Source: Fodinicurvata sp. EGI_FJ10296 (lineage in GTDB: Bacteria; Pseudomonadota; Alphaproteobacteria; DSM-16000; Inquilinaceae). From it: a stretch of 64,000 nt of DNA. A program made the position numbers and the translations under genes. Below are positions 50,485-59,233 of the stretch, piece by piece. How positions within the stretch are numbered: the first letter of the stretch is position 1; the number at the start of each line of letters is the position of its first letter. The notes beneath the pieces were generated by a model. It was not told the origin of the DNA and did not search any database. It saw only the letters and a program-made list of their open reading frames with translations. The DNA lies in the NCBI RefSeq assembly GCF_040712075.1, contig NZ_JBFCVL010000007.1:124001-188000 (forward strand). Direction: 5' to 3'.

Positions 50485-51102
50485 TCAACGCCCCAGTTCG
50501 TCAACGATTTCGGCCGTGTTGGCAACCCTGCAATAGCCCTTGAAGGCGGCGAGCGCATTGTCGTGGCGTTCCCTTGAATCCGTTGTGCAGGCATCGGCGG
50601 CGCAGATCATCCGAAAGCCGCGGTCGGCGCCGTCGCGTATTGTGTGGTCAACGCACTGATCGGTCAGGAAGCCGGCGACGACGACCGTGTCCAGGCCCAT
50701 GTTGCGCAGCAGGTACTCGAAAACCGTCGAGTTGAACAGGCTGGAGGATGACTTCGCGAGCACCATCTCGTCGGCCGCAGGCGCCACCTCGTCGCACGCT
50801 TCGGCCTCCACACTGCCGGGGGCAAAGTGGAAGCCGGTCTGCTTGTAGTCGATGCTCCGGTCCCGGCCGTCCCGGGTCAGACTCTGGATCACCGTATGGA
50901 CGACCTCCGCCCGCGCCGCCCGCGCCGCCGACAACAGTCGAGCCATGTTGGGCACGGCGCGTTCCGCCGCCGAGCGGTGAAACCAGGGGCGATCCTCTGC
51001 CGCTGCGGGAAAGAAGATCCCCTTCTGCACATCGATCAACAGAAGCGCCGTGCCTTCGGGGTCGATCGGCGCCGTGCGGGCGGGAATGGTTCGTCGGGCC
51101 AT
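50485..51102 (-). CDS. Isochorismatase-fold cysteine hydrolase (first paralogue)
   Basis: Amidohydrolase of the isochorismatase/nicotinamidase superfamily, 205 residues. The catalytic triad is Asp24 (LLLIDVQKG), Lys117 (VLAKSSSS) and Cys150 (FLTDQCVDHTIRDGADRGF). It shares long near-identical stretches with the 59234-59947 protein (SLTRDGRDRS versus SLTQDGRDRS; TDQCV; IRDGADRGF versus IRDAADRGF), so the two are paralogues. It is the last gene of the liv-GS-amidohydrolase run, 1 nt after the previous stop. It probably cleaves an amide or carbamoyl bond of an unidentified substrate. Confidence 0.88.
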   Translation of the reverse strand: MARRTIPARTAPIDPEGTALLLIDVQKGIFFPAAAEDRPWFHRSAAERAVPNMARLLSAARAARAEVVHTVIQSLTRDGRDRSIDYKQTGFHFAPGSVEAEACDEVAPAADEMVLAKSSSSLFNSTVFEYLLRNMGLDTVVVAGFLTDQCVDHTIRDGADRGFRMICAADACTTDSRERHDNALAAFKGYCRVANTAEIVDELGR

Positions 51103-51103
51103 G

Positions 51104-51937
51104 TCACGCGCTCCCGTTCCGGCCGTTCTCGTCGCGATCGAAGGTTTCGGCTGCAGCCGTCAGCACGCGTGCGAGCCGATCGGCCCAGCGGGTCTGACCG
51201 CCGGGATCCCCGATGAGATCCTGGCGAATCTCCAACTCGGCATAGGGCAGTCCGCGCTTCTCGCCATGTTCCGGGATCGAATAGTCGTTCGTCATATCGA
51301 CGGTATAGGGCTCGTTCTCACCCAGCACGAAATCGCCCTCCCGGGCCAGGGCCCGCAGGACATGGTGCGAAAACACCCCATGTTCGGCCCAGCACAGGCC
51401 GACATGCCACGGGCGATCGGCAGGACGAGCCTTCAGCGAAGGCGTGAAGCTGTGAACGGCCACCAGCAAGGTCGGGATGCCGGCAGCGGCACGGGCATCG
51501 AGACGGCGCCGGATGGTATCGTGATAAGGGGTCAGGATGGCATCGACCCGTGCCGCCCGGGCAGCGGCGTCGAGATTCTCGTTGCCCGGCACCGGCGTAC
51601 CGTCGGCCACGACGGGCATCGATGCACTGGCGTCGGTCCGCCGGTTGCAGTCGATCACGAGACGCGAATAGCGCTGAAAGACAAGCGGCGCGTCGAGCCT
51701 TGCCGCGAGGCCCTCTGCCACCGGCAGGGCGCCGATATCGATGCCGATATGGCGGCTGAGTTCGGACGCCGGCAAGCCCAGATCATTCAGCGCCGTCGGC
51801 ACGGCGTTGCCGGCATGATCGCAGATCAGAAAGATGCGCGAGCGGGAGTCGGCGTTCATTTCGCCGACCGGCTGCGGATCGCCGGGGCCCAGCAGGCCGG
51901 GGCCGGCGCCCCCGGCGATCTCGGATTGAAAAGACAT
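51104..51937 (-). CDS. N-formylglutamate amidohydrolase-family protein
   Basis: Zinc hydrolase family whose founding member HutG removes formyl from N-formylglutamate. The 277-residue product shows the family pattern: FLICDHAGNAVPTAL, HIGIDIGALPVAEGLAARL, YSRLVIDCNR, VAVHSFTPSL and NEPYTVDMTNDYSI. It is flanked within 12 nt by a glutamine-synthetase-like gene and within 1 nt by a cysteine hydrolase, not by hut genes. A role outside histidine degradation is therefore likely, for example hydrolysis of an N-acyl or gamma-glutamyl intermediate (inference). Confidence 0.88.
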   Translation of the reverse strand: MSFQSEIAGGAGPGLLGPGDPQPVGEMNADSRSRIFLICDHAGNAVPTALNDLGLPASELSRHIGIDIGALPVAEGLAARLDAPLVFQRYSRLVIDCNRRTDASASMPVVADGTPVPGNENLDAAARAARVDAILTPYHDTIRRRLDARAAAGIPTLLVAVHSFTPSLKARPADRPWHVGLCWAEHGVFSHHVLRALAREGDFVLGENEPYTVDMTNDYSIPEHGEKRGLPYAELEIRQDLIGDPGGQTRWADRLARVLTAAAETFDRDENGRNGSA

Positions 51938-51949
51938 TCTACAGGTTCC

Positions 51950-53269
51950 TCAGTAGGCCTCGGCGTAGACCCGGCACAGTTCGTCAGGGCTGCGATCTTC
52001 AAGCATCGATATCTCGCCGCGTTTGTGCATCAGATAAGCCTGGCGCAAGCCTGGGCCGAGCCAGCCACTGGCGACGTCGTCCGTCTCCAGGGCTTCCAGA
52101 GCCTCGGCCAGAGTTCGGGGCAATGCCTGGATGCCCATCGTCTCACGCTCGGCATCTGAAAGATCACCGGGATCTCCGTCGTGTATTGCGGGGGTCGGAA
52201 GCCCTTCTCGCAGTCCCTGAAGCCCGGCAAAAATCAGCATGCCCAGTTGCAGATAGGGGCTGGCGGCAGCATCGGCGGCGCGGAATTCCATGTTGTAGCG
52301 CGGCGCCGGGTCGATGTCGCCGGCTGCCGGCACGGGGCAGATGCGCAAGCCGGCCTCACGGTCACGCAGGCCGAGATTGCCCCAGAAGGCCGACCATGAA
52401 TGGGGCCGCAGGCGATCATACGACACCAGACTGGGGGCCGTGATCGCACAGAGGGCCCGCACATGGCGCAGGATCCCGGCGGCAAAGGCGCCCGCCTTCG
52501 GCGAAAGCCCGCCCACACCCTGTGGATCGTAGGTTACCGACTGTCCGTCGCTGTCCACCAGGCTGCAATGAATATGCACGCCGTTGCCGACACCGCCCCG
52601 CGCGACCAGCGGCGAGAAACTGGCGGTCATTTCGTGACGCTCGGCGACGGCGCGGCACAGCTCGCGCAGTTTGACCGCCCTGTCGGCCGCTTCCAGTCCG
52701 GTCGTCGGGTCAATCGTGATCTCGTATTGCCGGGTGCCATATTCCGGCAGGAAGGTATCCGGCTCCAGCCCGTTCGCCCTGAGCGCGCCGATGAAGTCGC
52801 GGGTGAATCCGGCGATCGATCGCATGGAGCCGAGCCCATAGGAATCCCCGCTTCGGGCGTGAGCCTTGTCGAGATGGAATTCGTGCTCGAAACTGGCCAG
52901 CAAGGACAGCCCGGTCTCCGTTTCCAATGCGGCCAGAGCCCGCTTCAGAAACGATCGCGGACAGCAGTCCCACGGGGTCTCGTCCAGTTCCAGAATATCG
53001 CCCAGATACCATTGCTCGCGCGGGGTGCCGTCGGCGAAATCGAGCAGGACGCGGCCTTCCCTGGCCGGGACCAGGAACAGGTCGCCGCGTGGGCCGAACG
53101 GCGTCGCCGGTATGCCGCCCAGGCAATTGATCATGATATTGGTCGGCGTCCACCCGACGCCGAGACGCCGGCGCTTTTCGAGATCGCGGGCGGGAAAGCC
53201 TTTTCCACGAACCTGACCGGCAATATCGCTGCAGCAGACCAGAATCACTTCTTCGGGCGTGGTTTCCAC
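51950..53269 (-). CDS. Glutamine-synthetase-family ligase (PuuA-like, GTG start)
   Basis: ATP-dependent ligase of the GS fold; related enzymes join glutamate to amines such as putrescine. GTG is chosen because AGGAG stands 8 nt upstream; a frame start 19 codons earlier lies inside a strong hairpin. The 439-residue product has the beta-grasp N-domain (VILVCCSDIAGQVRGKGFPA) and the catalytic LASFEHEFHL. GNGVHIHCSLVDSDGQS and the RPHSWSAFWGNLGLRDREAG arginine loop follow. It lacks the adenylylation-site context of housekeeping GlnA. It sits between livK and the formylglutamate-hydrolase-like gene. Confidence 0.9.
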   Translation of the reverse strand: METTPEEVILVCCSDIAGQVRGKGFPARDLEKRRRLGVGWTPTNIMINCLGGIPATPFGPRGDLFLVPAREGRVLLDFADGTPREQWYLGDILELDETPWDCCPRSFLKRALAALETETGLSLLASFEHEFHLDKAHARSGDSYGLGSMRSIAGFTRDFIGALRANGLEPDTFLPEYGTRQYEITIDPTTGLEAADRAVKLRELCRAVAERHEMTASFSPLVARGGVGNGVHIHCSLVDSDGQSVTYDPQGVGGLSPKAGAFAAGILRHVRALCAITAPSLVSYDRLRPHSWSAFWGNLGLRDREAGLRICPVPAAGDIDPAPRYNMEFRAADAAASPYLQLGMLIFAGLQGLREGLPTPAIHDGDPGDLSDAERETMGIQALPRTLAEALEALETDDVASGWLGPGLRQAYLMHKRGEISMLEDRSPDELCRVYAEAY

Positions 53270-53316
53270 GGTACTGGCTCCTGGAATGAGCTGGGGCGTG
53301 AGGCAGGAGGAAAGCC

Positions 53317-53346
53317 GGGGCGGCACGGGCTTTCCCGTGCCGCCCC
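53317..53346 (-). promoter_or_regulatory. 13-bp perfect hairpin between livK and the GS-like gene
   Basis: GGGGCGGCACGGG and CCCGTGCCGCCCC pair without mismatch around the 4-nt loop CTTT (plus-strand view). It lies 11 nt after the livK stop and about 50 nt before the GS-like start, with no T-run. It could block 3' exonucleases so that livK mRNA is more abundant than the rest, as known for many binding-protein genes, or act as a partial terminator. Confidence 0.65.
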
Positions 53347-53357
53347 GCCATCCGGCG

Positions 53358-54521
53358 TTATTCCGGACGCCAGATTTCCTCGACGTTGAACTCGGCGCCC
53401 TGAACGGAAATGATGGAGACCGGCTTCGGCGGCACCATGGTTTCGCGTGTATAGGAAACGGTGCCCGTTACGGCCGGATAGTCCCGCGTCGCCTCCAGCG
53501 CGTCGCGGACTGCAGCCGGGTCGTCGCTCCCCGCCTCTTCGATTGCGGCGGCGATCAGACCGATCGCGTCATAGCCGAGCGGCGCGAACGAATTCTCCGG
53601 CGGATGACCGAAATGCTCGGTGTAGTCATCAATGAACGCCTGCACCTCGGGCCGGTCGTCGGCCAGATAGGTGTGGGACGAGAAGAAGACGTCATTGGCC
53701 AGTTCCGGCCCCGGTACCGTCGCCACCAGTTCCGTATCGAATCCGTCACCGGAGATGATCGGGAACTCGATGCCGGCTTCGCGGATCTGGCGTACGGTCA
53801 GGCCGGCTTCGCTGGGGATGGCCGAAATGAACACGGCATCCGGTGCAGGGTCGACATCTTCCAGGCGGGCGATCTGGGCCGAGAAATCGGTGTCGCCCAT
53901 CATGAAGAAATCTTCGTCGATGATCTCGCCGCCACGCTCCTGGAACCGTTCGACGAAGAACTGGGTCAGGGCGCGGGTAAAGTCCATCGAGTTATCGGTC
54001 CAGACATAGACCCGGCGAAGCCCCATCGTGTCATAGGCATAGTCGGCGATGGCGTAGGACTGATCGTCATCGCCGAAGGCCGCCATGAACATGTGGTCGC
54101 CCACCCAGGTCGGCAGCATCGGATGCGTGGCACCCGATGTGACGAACGGGATGCCCGCTTCCTGGAAGGTGGGTGCGGCGGCCATCACGAAGGTCGTGTC
54201 CGACTGGCCGAAACCGGCAACGACATCCGACGAGACCGCTTCCTGCGCGGCGGTCGCCGTCACCTGCTGATCGGTGCGCGTGTCGAAGACGACCAGTTCC
54301 AGCGGCCGCCCGAGTACGCCACCTTCTTCGTTGATCTGCTCGACATGCAGTTCGGCGCCCTGCAGCGACGGGCCGTCCAGCGACGACAGACCACCGGTCA
54401 GCGAATAGAGGGCGGCGACGCGGATCGGCTCACCGTCCTGGGCCTGGGCCTGCGATCCGGTCGATGCGAGACCGGCCACGAGCGCGAGCGCCGTGGCGGT
54501 TGTCAGGGTATGCTTGATCAT
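53358..54521 (-). CDS. ABC transporter substrate-binding protein (Leu/Ile/Val type)
   Basis: Periplasmic binding protein of the LivK/type-1 fold, 387 residues. A signal peptide (LTTATALALVAGLASTGSQA, cleavage near residue 28) precedes the mature domain starting EPIRVAALYSLTGGLSSLDG. Family motifs include GAELHVEQINEEGGVLG and a long ligand-binding lobe with GFGQSDTTFVMAAAPTFQEA. Ligand class cannot be fixed; relatives bind amino acids, amides or urea. It follows livM by 20 nt and precedes a stable hairpin and the GS-like gene. Confidence 0.92.
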   Translation of the reverse strand: MIKHTLTTATALALVAGLASTGSQAQAQDGEPIRVAALYSLTGGLSSLDGPSLQGAELHVEQINEEGGVLGRPLELVVFDTRTDQQVTATAAQEAVSSDVVAGFGQSDTTFVMAAAPTFQEAGIPFVTSGATHPMLPTWVGDHMFMAAFGDDDQSYAIADYAYDTMGLRRVYVWTDNSMDFTRALTQFFVERFQERGGEIIDEDFFMMGDTDFSAQIARLEDVDPAPDAVFISAIPSEAGLTVRQIREAGIEFPIISGDGFDTELVATVPGPELANDVFFSSHTYLADDRPEVQAFIDDYTEHFGHPPENSFAPLGYDAIGLIAAAIEEAGSDDPAAVRDALEATRDYPAVTGTVSYTRETMVPPKPVSIISVQGAEFNVEEIWRPE

Positions 54522-54541
54522 GAAAAGCCTCCTTTTCCGTT

Positions 54542-55600
54542 TTATTTTTCAGCCGGCCTGGCCGCCGACGGGGCGCCCTGGTCGGGGAGTTCGGACCTTT
54601 CGGTCCGGGACGCGACAGGTCCGGGTCTCAATATTCGTGGCTCGGAACTGCCGAAGAATCCCTGCGGCCGCAGCAGCAGCGTTGCGATCAGCAATAGCGC
54701 AATGATCACCTGCACAAGTCCATAGGCGCCGACGGCCTGTTCGACCGGCCGCAGCACTTCTCTCAGAACCGTGATCGATACCGCAGCGAGAATCGCGCCG
54801 ACGAGACTGCCGCTGCCGCCGATCACCACCATGACGACCAGCATGAAGGCCATGGTGAGATTGAACGATCCAGGCGTCAGATTGGTCAGGAGATGCGCCC
54901 ACAATGCGCCGCTGATGCCGGCGAAGAAGGCGCCGACGGAAAACGCGGTCAGCTTGGCTCCGGCCCGGTTGACCCCCATACAGGCGGCCGCCATCTCGTT
55001 CTCGCGGATCGCCAGCAAACTGCGTCCGACCGACGAATGCTTCAGACGCCAGCAAACCAGTAGCGTCACCGCCAGCCAGCCGAGGATCCACCAGAGCGAC
55101 GTCATCCGGGGGATGCCGTTCAGTCCAAGGGCGCCGCGCGTCAGGCCGTCAGCATTATTGATCAGCACGCGCAGAATGATGATCAGGCCGAGCGTGGCCA
55201 CTGCCAGATAATGGCCGCGCAGACGCAGCACCGGAAAGCCGACGATCACCGCGGCAAACGCCGCCGCAGCACCGCCGATTACCGTGGCGGGAAACAGCGA
55301 CAGTTCCGCTGTGGCAAGCCATTCCGGCAGCGCGGGTAACATGAAGCCCTTGCGGTTGGCGGGGAATGTCAGGACCGCTGCGACATAGCCCCCCAGCATC
55401 ATGAACGCCGGATGGCCAAGTGAGAAAAGCCCCGTCAGGCCATTGGAAAAACTGAGACTGACGACCAGAATGGCATAGATCCCGGCAAAGCCGATCACTG
55501 TGCGCTCGTACCCACTGAGGAAGGTTTCCGCGAACGCGACCAGCAGCACGGCAGCGGCGGCCAGCACGGCCCAGGCGATCTGGTGACGCTGCGGCTTCAT
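54542..55600 (-). CDS. livM: Branched-chain-type ABC transporter permease LivM
   Basis: Inner-membrane permease of the LivM group, 352 residues with about ten helices. GLTGLFSLGHPAFMMLGGYV and the cytoplasmic EAA-like loop AIRENEMAAACMGVNRAGAK are diagnostic. The ATG overlaps the livH stop (ATGA), so translation is coupled. A longer upstream frame start is unrelated sequence. It pairs with LivH to form the translocation pore for LivG/LivF ATPases. Confidence 0.93.
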   Translation of the reverse strand: MKPQRHQIAWAVLAAAAVLLVAFAETFLSGYERTVIGFAGIYAILVVSLSFSNGLTGLFSLGHPAFMMLGGYVAAVLTFPANRKGFMLPALPEWLATAELSLFPATVIGGAAAAFAAVIVGFPVLRLRGHYLAVATLGLIIILRVLINNADGLTRGALGLNGIPRMTSLWWILGWLAVTLLVCWRLKHSSVGRSLLAIRENEMAAACMGVNRAGAKLTAFSVGAFFAGISGALWAHLLTNLTPGSFNLTMAFMLVVMVVIGGSGSLVGAILAAVSITVLREVLRPVEQAVGAYGLVQVIIALLLIATLLLRPQGFFGSSEPRILRPGPVASRTERSELPDQGAPSAARPAEK

Positions 55601-56493
55601 GCCCGTTCCTCCGAAACCCGGCCCATGATTCCGTTGGGCAGGAACAGCAGGATGACGATCAGCAAACCGAACACGAACGCGTCCCGATAGGATCCGTAGA
55701 TCGGCGGCAACATGCCGACGAACAGCACTTCGGCAAAGCCGAGGATGAAGCCGCCCAGCACGGCACCGGTCAGACTGCCGACACCGCCAATGACGGCCGC
55801 AACGAAGGCTTTCAGTCCCGGAAGGAAGCCCATGAGTGGATCGATCTGTCCGGCGCGTCCGGCCCACATGATGCCCGCAACCCCCGCAAGGGCGCCGCCG
55901 ACGCCAAAGGCCGTCGCGATCGCCCGGTTGATCCGGATGCCCATCAGGCTGGCCGCCAGCGGATTCTCCGCCGTCGCGCGCATGGCCATACCCAGCCGCG
56001 AGCGCTGCACGAACAGCGACAACCCACCCAGAATGACAGCGGTCAGGATGACGATGGTCAGTTCCAGAACCGTCAGCCGCGCGCCGAAGACGTCGATATT
56101 GGTCCGCATCCAGTCTGGCAAGTTGAACGGTCGCGGTTGGCCCGACAGCAACAATATGCCGAGATTCTGCATCAGGATCGAAACGCCGAGCGAGGTGATG
56201 AACCCGTTGACTTGCGGTGCATCGCGCTGCGGGCGAAAAGCCGCCATATCGATCAACATCGCAATCAGGGCGCCGATGATCAGCACCGCGAGCAGTGCCG
56301 TCCAGAGAGGCAGGCCGAACACCGTCAGAATGGCGAAGGCGCTGAACGCGCCGACCATCATCACGTCGCCATGGGCGAAGTTGATCAGCCGAACAATGCC
56401 GTAGATCATCGAGAATCCGACCGCGATCAGGGCGTAGAGCGACCCCAGCACCATGCCGTTGATAAGCTGCTGGAGGACATATCCCGCCGTCAT
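55597..56493 (-). CDS. livH: Branched-chain-type ABC transporter permease LivH
   Basis: Inner-membrane permease, 298 residues and about eight helices. LQQLINGMVLGSLYALIAVG and FSMIYGIVRLINFAHGDVMM are classic LivH signatures, and the EAA-like loop reads MAMRATAENPLAASLMGIRI. It overlaps livF upstream and livM downstream by 4 nt each, showing a tightly packed operon. Confidence 0.94.
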   Translation of the reverse strand: MTAGYVLQQLINGMVLGSLYALIAVGFSMIYGIVRLINFAHGDVMMVGAFSAFAILTVFGLPLWTALLAVLIIGALIAMLIDMAAFRPQRDAPQVNGFITSLGVSILMQNLGILLLSGQPRPFNLPDWMRTNIDVFGARLTVLELTIVILTAVILGGLSLFVQRSRLGMAMRATAENPLAASLMGIRINRAIATAFGVGGALAGVAGIMWAGRAGQIDPLMGFLPGLKAFVAAVIGGVGSLTGAVLGGFILGFAEVLFVGMLPPIYGSYRDAFVFGLLIVILLFLPNGIMGRVSEERA

Positions 56494-57266
56494 GACAGTT
56501 TCGCCCCGTCGGTTTCCGGATCGGTTCGGGCTTCGGATTGAGTAGGAGCGGTCGTCAGCCCCAGATAAGCCTCGCGCACACGCGGATCGTCGGCGAGGTC
56601 GCCGGCCGGTCCGGATAGCTGAATTTCGCCGGTTTCCAGCACATAGGCCCGATCGGCAACGTCCAGCGCCATACTGGCGTTCTGTTCGACCAGCAATACG
56701 GTGGTTCCCTCGTCGCGGATATCGTCGATAACATCGAAGATCGTATCGACCATCTGCGGCGCCAGGCCCAGCGACGGCTCGTCCAGCAGCAACAGCTTCG
56801 GCCGCGACATCATGGCCCGCGCCATGGCCAGCATCATCTGCTCGCCGCCGGAAAGCTGGCCAGCCAGGCCGCCTGCGCGTTCGCTCAGCACTGGAAACAG
56901 CACCATCATGGCGTCGATATCCGCCGCGATTCGGCTGTCGCTGCGCAAATACGCGCCCAGTTTCAGATTCTCCAATACCGTCATGCCGCCAAAAACCTGA
57001 CGGCCTTCCGGGCAGTGGGCGATCCCCGCCGCGACGATATCGCTGGGCTGAAGCCGGGCCAGATCCGATCTGCGGTTGTCGACTGTCAGGCCGATCGTCC
57101 CGCTTCGAGGACGCAATACACCTGAAATAGCCAGCAGCGTCGATGTCTTGCCGGCGCCGTTCGCGCCCAGCAAGGCGACGATTTCACCCTGATCGACATG
57201 CAGGCTGACCTGTCGCAGAACCTGCGAGGCGCCGCGCCAGACATCAAGGCCCTCAAGCGTGAGCAT
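56490..57266 (-). CDS. livF: ABC transporter ATP-binding protein LivF
   Basis: Cytoplasmic ATPase of the Liv system, 258 residues. Walker A is GANGAGKT at residues 34-41. The signature LSGGEQMMLAMARAMMSRPK and Walker B LLLLDEPSLGLAP are intact, followed by the switch histidine replaced in the usual LivF way (LLVEQNASMAL). It overlaps livG by 14 nt and livH by 4 nt. The C-terminal tail is acidic and variable. Confidence 0.94.
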   Translation of the reverse strand: MLTLEGLDVWRGASQVLRQVSLHVDQGEIVALLGANGAGKTSTLLAISGVLRPRSGTIGLTVDNRRSDLARLQPSDIVAAGIAHCPEGRQVFGGMTVLENLKLGAYLRSDSRIAADIDAMMVLFPVLSERAGGLAGQLSGGEQMMLAMARAMMSRPKLLLLDEPSLGLAPQMVDTIFDVIDDIRDEGTTVLLVEQNASMALDVADRAYVLETGEIQLSGPAGDLADDPRVREAYLGLTTAPTQSEARTDPETDGAKLS

Positions 57267-58068
57267 GTCGACGCCCTTTCCGGCTTCGCCGCCCGCTGCC
57301 CAGATAGGCGGCGATTACGTCTTCGTGGCGCTGGATGTCCGCGGGTTTGCCGTCGGCGATCAACAAACCGCGGTTGAGAACCTGAACCCGGCTGCAAAGC
57401 GACATGACGAGCTTCATGTCATGCTCGACCACGATCAGCGTCGGCGCGTCAGCGGCAGAGGCGATGCCGCGCAGCGTCTCGGTCAGGGCCGCAGTCTCCG
57501 ACGGGTTCATCCCGGCCGCCGGCTCGTCCAGCAACAGGACAGTGGGCGCCGTGGCCAGAGCCCGGGCAATCTCGACCTTGCGCTGCAAGCCATAGGGCAG
57601 ATCGCCGGCGCGCCGATCGACGGCGTCGGCCAGTCCGAGATCCGCCAGCAGCGCCGCCGAGCGGTCGCGGATCTCGCCTTCGCGGGCGACGGCGCCGGGC
57701 AATCCCAGTATCGTCGCGAGCCATCCGGGGCCCTGGCGCATGTGCAACCCGACCGCGACATTCTCCCAGACTGTCAGATCCCGAAACAGCCGGATATTCT
57801 GGAACGTCCGGGCGATACCGGCGCTGGCAAACGCCTCGGGACCGACACCGGCCAGATCGGCTCCGGCGAGCCGGATTCGGCCGCCAGTCGGCGCAAGAAC
57901 ACCGGTCAGCAAGTTGAATGCGGTGGTTTTTCCCGCGCCGTTGGGTCCGATCAGACCCAGGACATCGTTGCGCGCCAGATCGAGGCGATAGTCGCTTAAC
58001 GCCGCCAGGCCGCCGAAATGCTTCGACAGATCCTCAACTTCCAGGACAATGAGCCCGTCTGTCGACAT
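57253..58068 (-). CDS. livG: ABC transporter ATP-binding protein LivG
   Basis: Second Liv ATPase, 271 residues. The start is the ATG with GGAGACCGGA just before it, giving MSTDGLIVLEVEDLSKHFGG; an earlier in-frame ATG would sit at the predicted transcript start. Walker A GPNGAGKT is at 41-48, then the Q-loop, signature region DLPYGLQRKVEIARALA, Walker B VLLLDEPAAGMNP and switch VVEHDMKLVM. It is the first gene of the transporter operon, with its own promoter in the 131-nt gap after rpiR. Confidence 0.94.
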   Translation of the reverse strand: MSTDGLIVLEVEDLSKHFGGLAALSDYRLDLARNDVLGLIGPNGAGKTTAFNLLTGVLAPTGGRIRLAGADLAGVGPEAFASAGIARTFQNIRLFRDLTVWENVAVGLHMRQGPGWLATILGLPGAVAREGEIRDRSAALLADLGLADAVDRRAGDLPYGLQRKVEIARALATAPTVLLLDEPAAGMNPSETAALTETLRGIASAADAPTLIVVEHDMKLVMSLCSRVQVLNRGLLIADGKPADIQRHEDVIAAYLGSGRRSRKGRRHAHA

Positions 58069-58138
58069 TCCGGTCTCCGGGAAATGGCAACCGATTGCGC
58101 AAAGGCGGGAACTGGCGCCCCTATCCTTCATGATCTAA

Positions 58139-58167
58139 ACGTTACAGAATGCGTTCCAGAAGATCAA
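58139..58167 (-). promoter_or_regulatory. Candidate livG operon promoter with shared motif
   Basis: On the minus strand TTGATC and TAACGT lie 17 nt apart, about 70 nt before livG. The -10 box overlaps GCATTCTGTAACG (58140-58152), which recurs as GCATTCTGTAATG upstream of the divergent hydrolase gene at 59234. The shared sequence covers the same position relative to the -10 in both, suggesting common control, most simply by the RpiR protein. Confidence 0.5.
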
Positions 58168-58199
58168 TCCGGAATAATTCGAACAACCCGGATGGCCGC

Positions 58200-59090
58200 T
58201 CAGAGATCGCCGGAATCGTCGCTGTCCGCACCCGGAAGCAGCGTGTCGCGGTAGGATTCGATGACCTCGATCCGGCCTCTGGCGTTCGACCAGATCCGTT
58301 CGTCGAAGGCCTGGGCGATGACCTCGACCAGCGTGATCATGCCGACCAGACTGTCCCAACGGGACGGGCCGTCGACCCGGGCGCGGAACGCCATGTCAGC
58401 GGATTCCGCCGCATCCGACATCCATTGATCGGTAAACAGGACGGTTTTCGCCCCTCTTGCCTTTGCCAGCGCGACCGTGGTCACGGTCTCGCGCTGATAC
58501 CGGCGTATATCGAAGGCGATCAGCACGTCGCGCCGCCGCAGGTCGGTCAGGATATCGGCCCGCCGGACCAGATCGTGGCCGACCAGGCGCACGCGCGGGC
58601 GCATCTTTCTGAGATGGAACTCCAGGTGACGGGCCGCCATTTCGGTAAAATCGCCGCCGAGAACATAGATATCCCGGCGTTCGTCGCACAGCAGTTCGAG
58701 TAATCGGTCGATTTCCGAACGCTGGCACATGGAAACCGTATCGGTGACGGTCGCGACGAGCCGGTCGCCCAGAGCCGTGAAACCCGAAGCGTGGCTATCG
58801 GCTTCCGGCGGCCGGGTCAGGGGGTATTCCGCCTGCGCTTCAACCTCGTCGCGCAGGGCCCGGCGAAAATCGGCATAGCCGTCAAAACCGAGTTTGCCGA
58901 TGAAGCGCAGCACCGTCGGCCCGCTGACGCCGGCGCGTTCGGCGAACAAACCGACCGTATCCAGGCCGGTTGTCGGATAGCGGGCCAGCAGCGCCCGCGC
59001 TGCCCGCCGCTCTGCGTTGGTCAGCGAGGGCATGCTCGCCTTGATACGATCCATCAGTGTGGGTTGGTGTTGGCTTTCCGTGCTCGCCAC
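58200..59090 (-). CDS. RpiR/MurR family transcriptional regulator
   Basis: Regulator with an N-terminal helix-turn-helix domain (about 1-80; LTNAERRAARALLARYP and AERAGVSGPTVLRFIGKLGF) and a C-terminal SIS domain (about 125-260; RDIYVLGGDFTEMAARHLEF). SIS domains usually bind phosphosugars, but RpiR proteins also control amino-acid and amine uptake. The product has 296 residues. It lies between the liv operon and the divergent hydrolase gene, and palindromes are present in the divergent gap, so both units are probable targets. Confidence 0.92.
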   Translation of the reverse strand: MASTESQHQPTLMDRIKASMPSLTNAERRAARALLARYPTTGLDTVGLFAERAGVSGPTVLRFIGKLGFDGYADFRRALRDEVEAQAEYPLTRPPEADSHASGFTALGDRLVATVTDTVSMCQRSEIDRLLELLCDERRDIYVLGGDFTEMAARHLEFHLRKMRPRVRLVGHDLVRRADILTDLRRRDVLIAFDIRRYQRETVTTVALAKARGAKTVLFTDQWMSDAAESADMAFRARVDGPSRWDSLVGMITLVEVIAQAFDERIWSNARGRIEVIESYRDTLLPGADSDDSGDL

Positions 59091-59146
59091 GCCCGTCCTC
59101 CCCCGGTTCCGGCCCCGGCCCCGACCCCAGATCGGGCCGATCGTCG

Positions 59147-59193
59147 ATCGTTACGATATTGCCCTGATTCTTGCATTCTGTAATGCTCATTAC
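59147..59193. promoter_or_regulatory. Divergent promoter region with two palindromes
   Basis: Between rpiR and the hydrolase gene are ATCGT-T-ACGAT (59147-59157) and GTAAT-GCTC-ATTAC (59180-59193). The second overlaps a likely -10 (TAATGC), 16 nt after TTGCCC, and continues the GCATTCTGTAATG motif shared with the livG promoter. They are good candidates for RpiR operators. Confidence 0.5.
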
Positions 59194-59233
59194 GAGGGTC
59201 GAATCCCGATCCTGAAAGCCTGGAGCCGAAACC

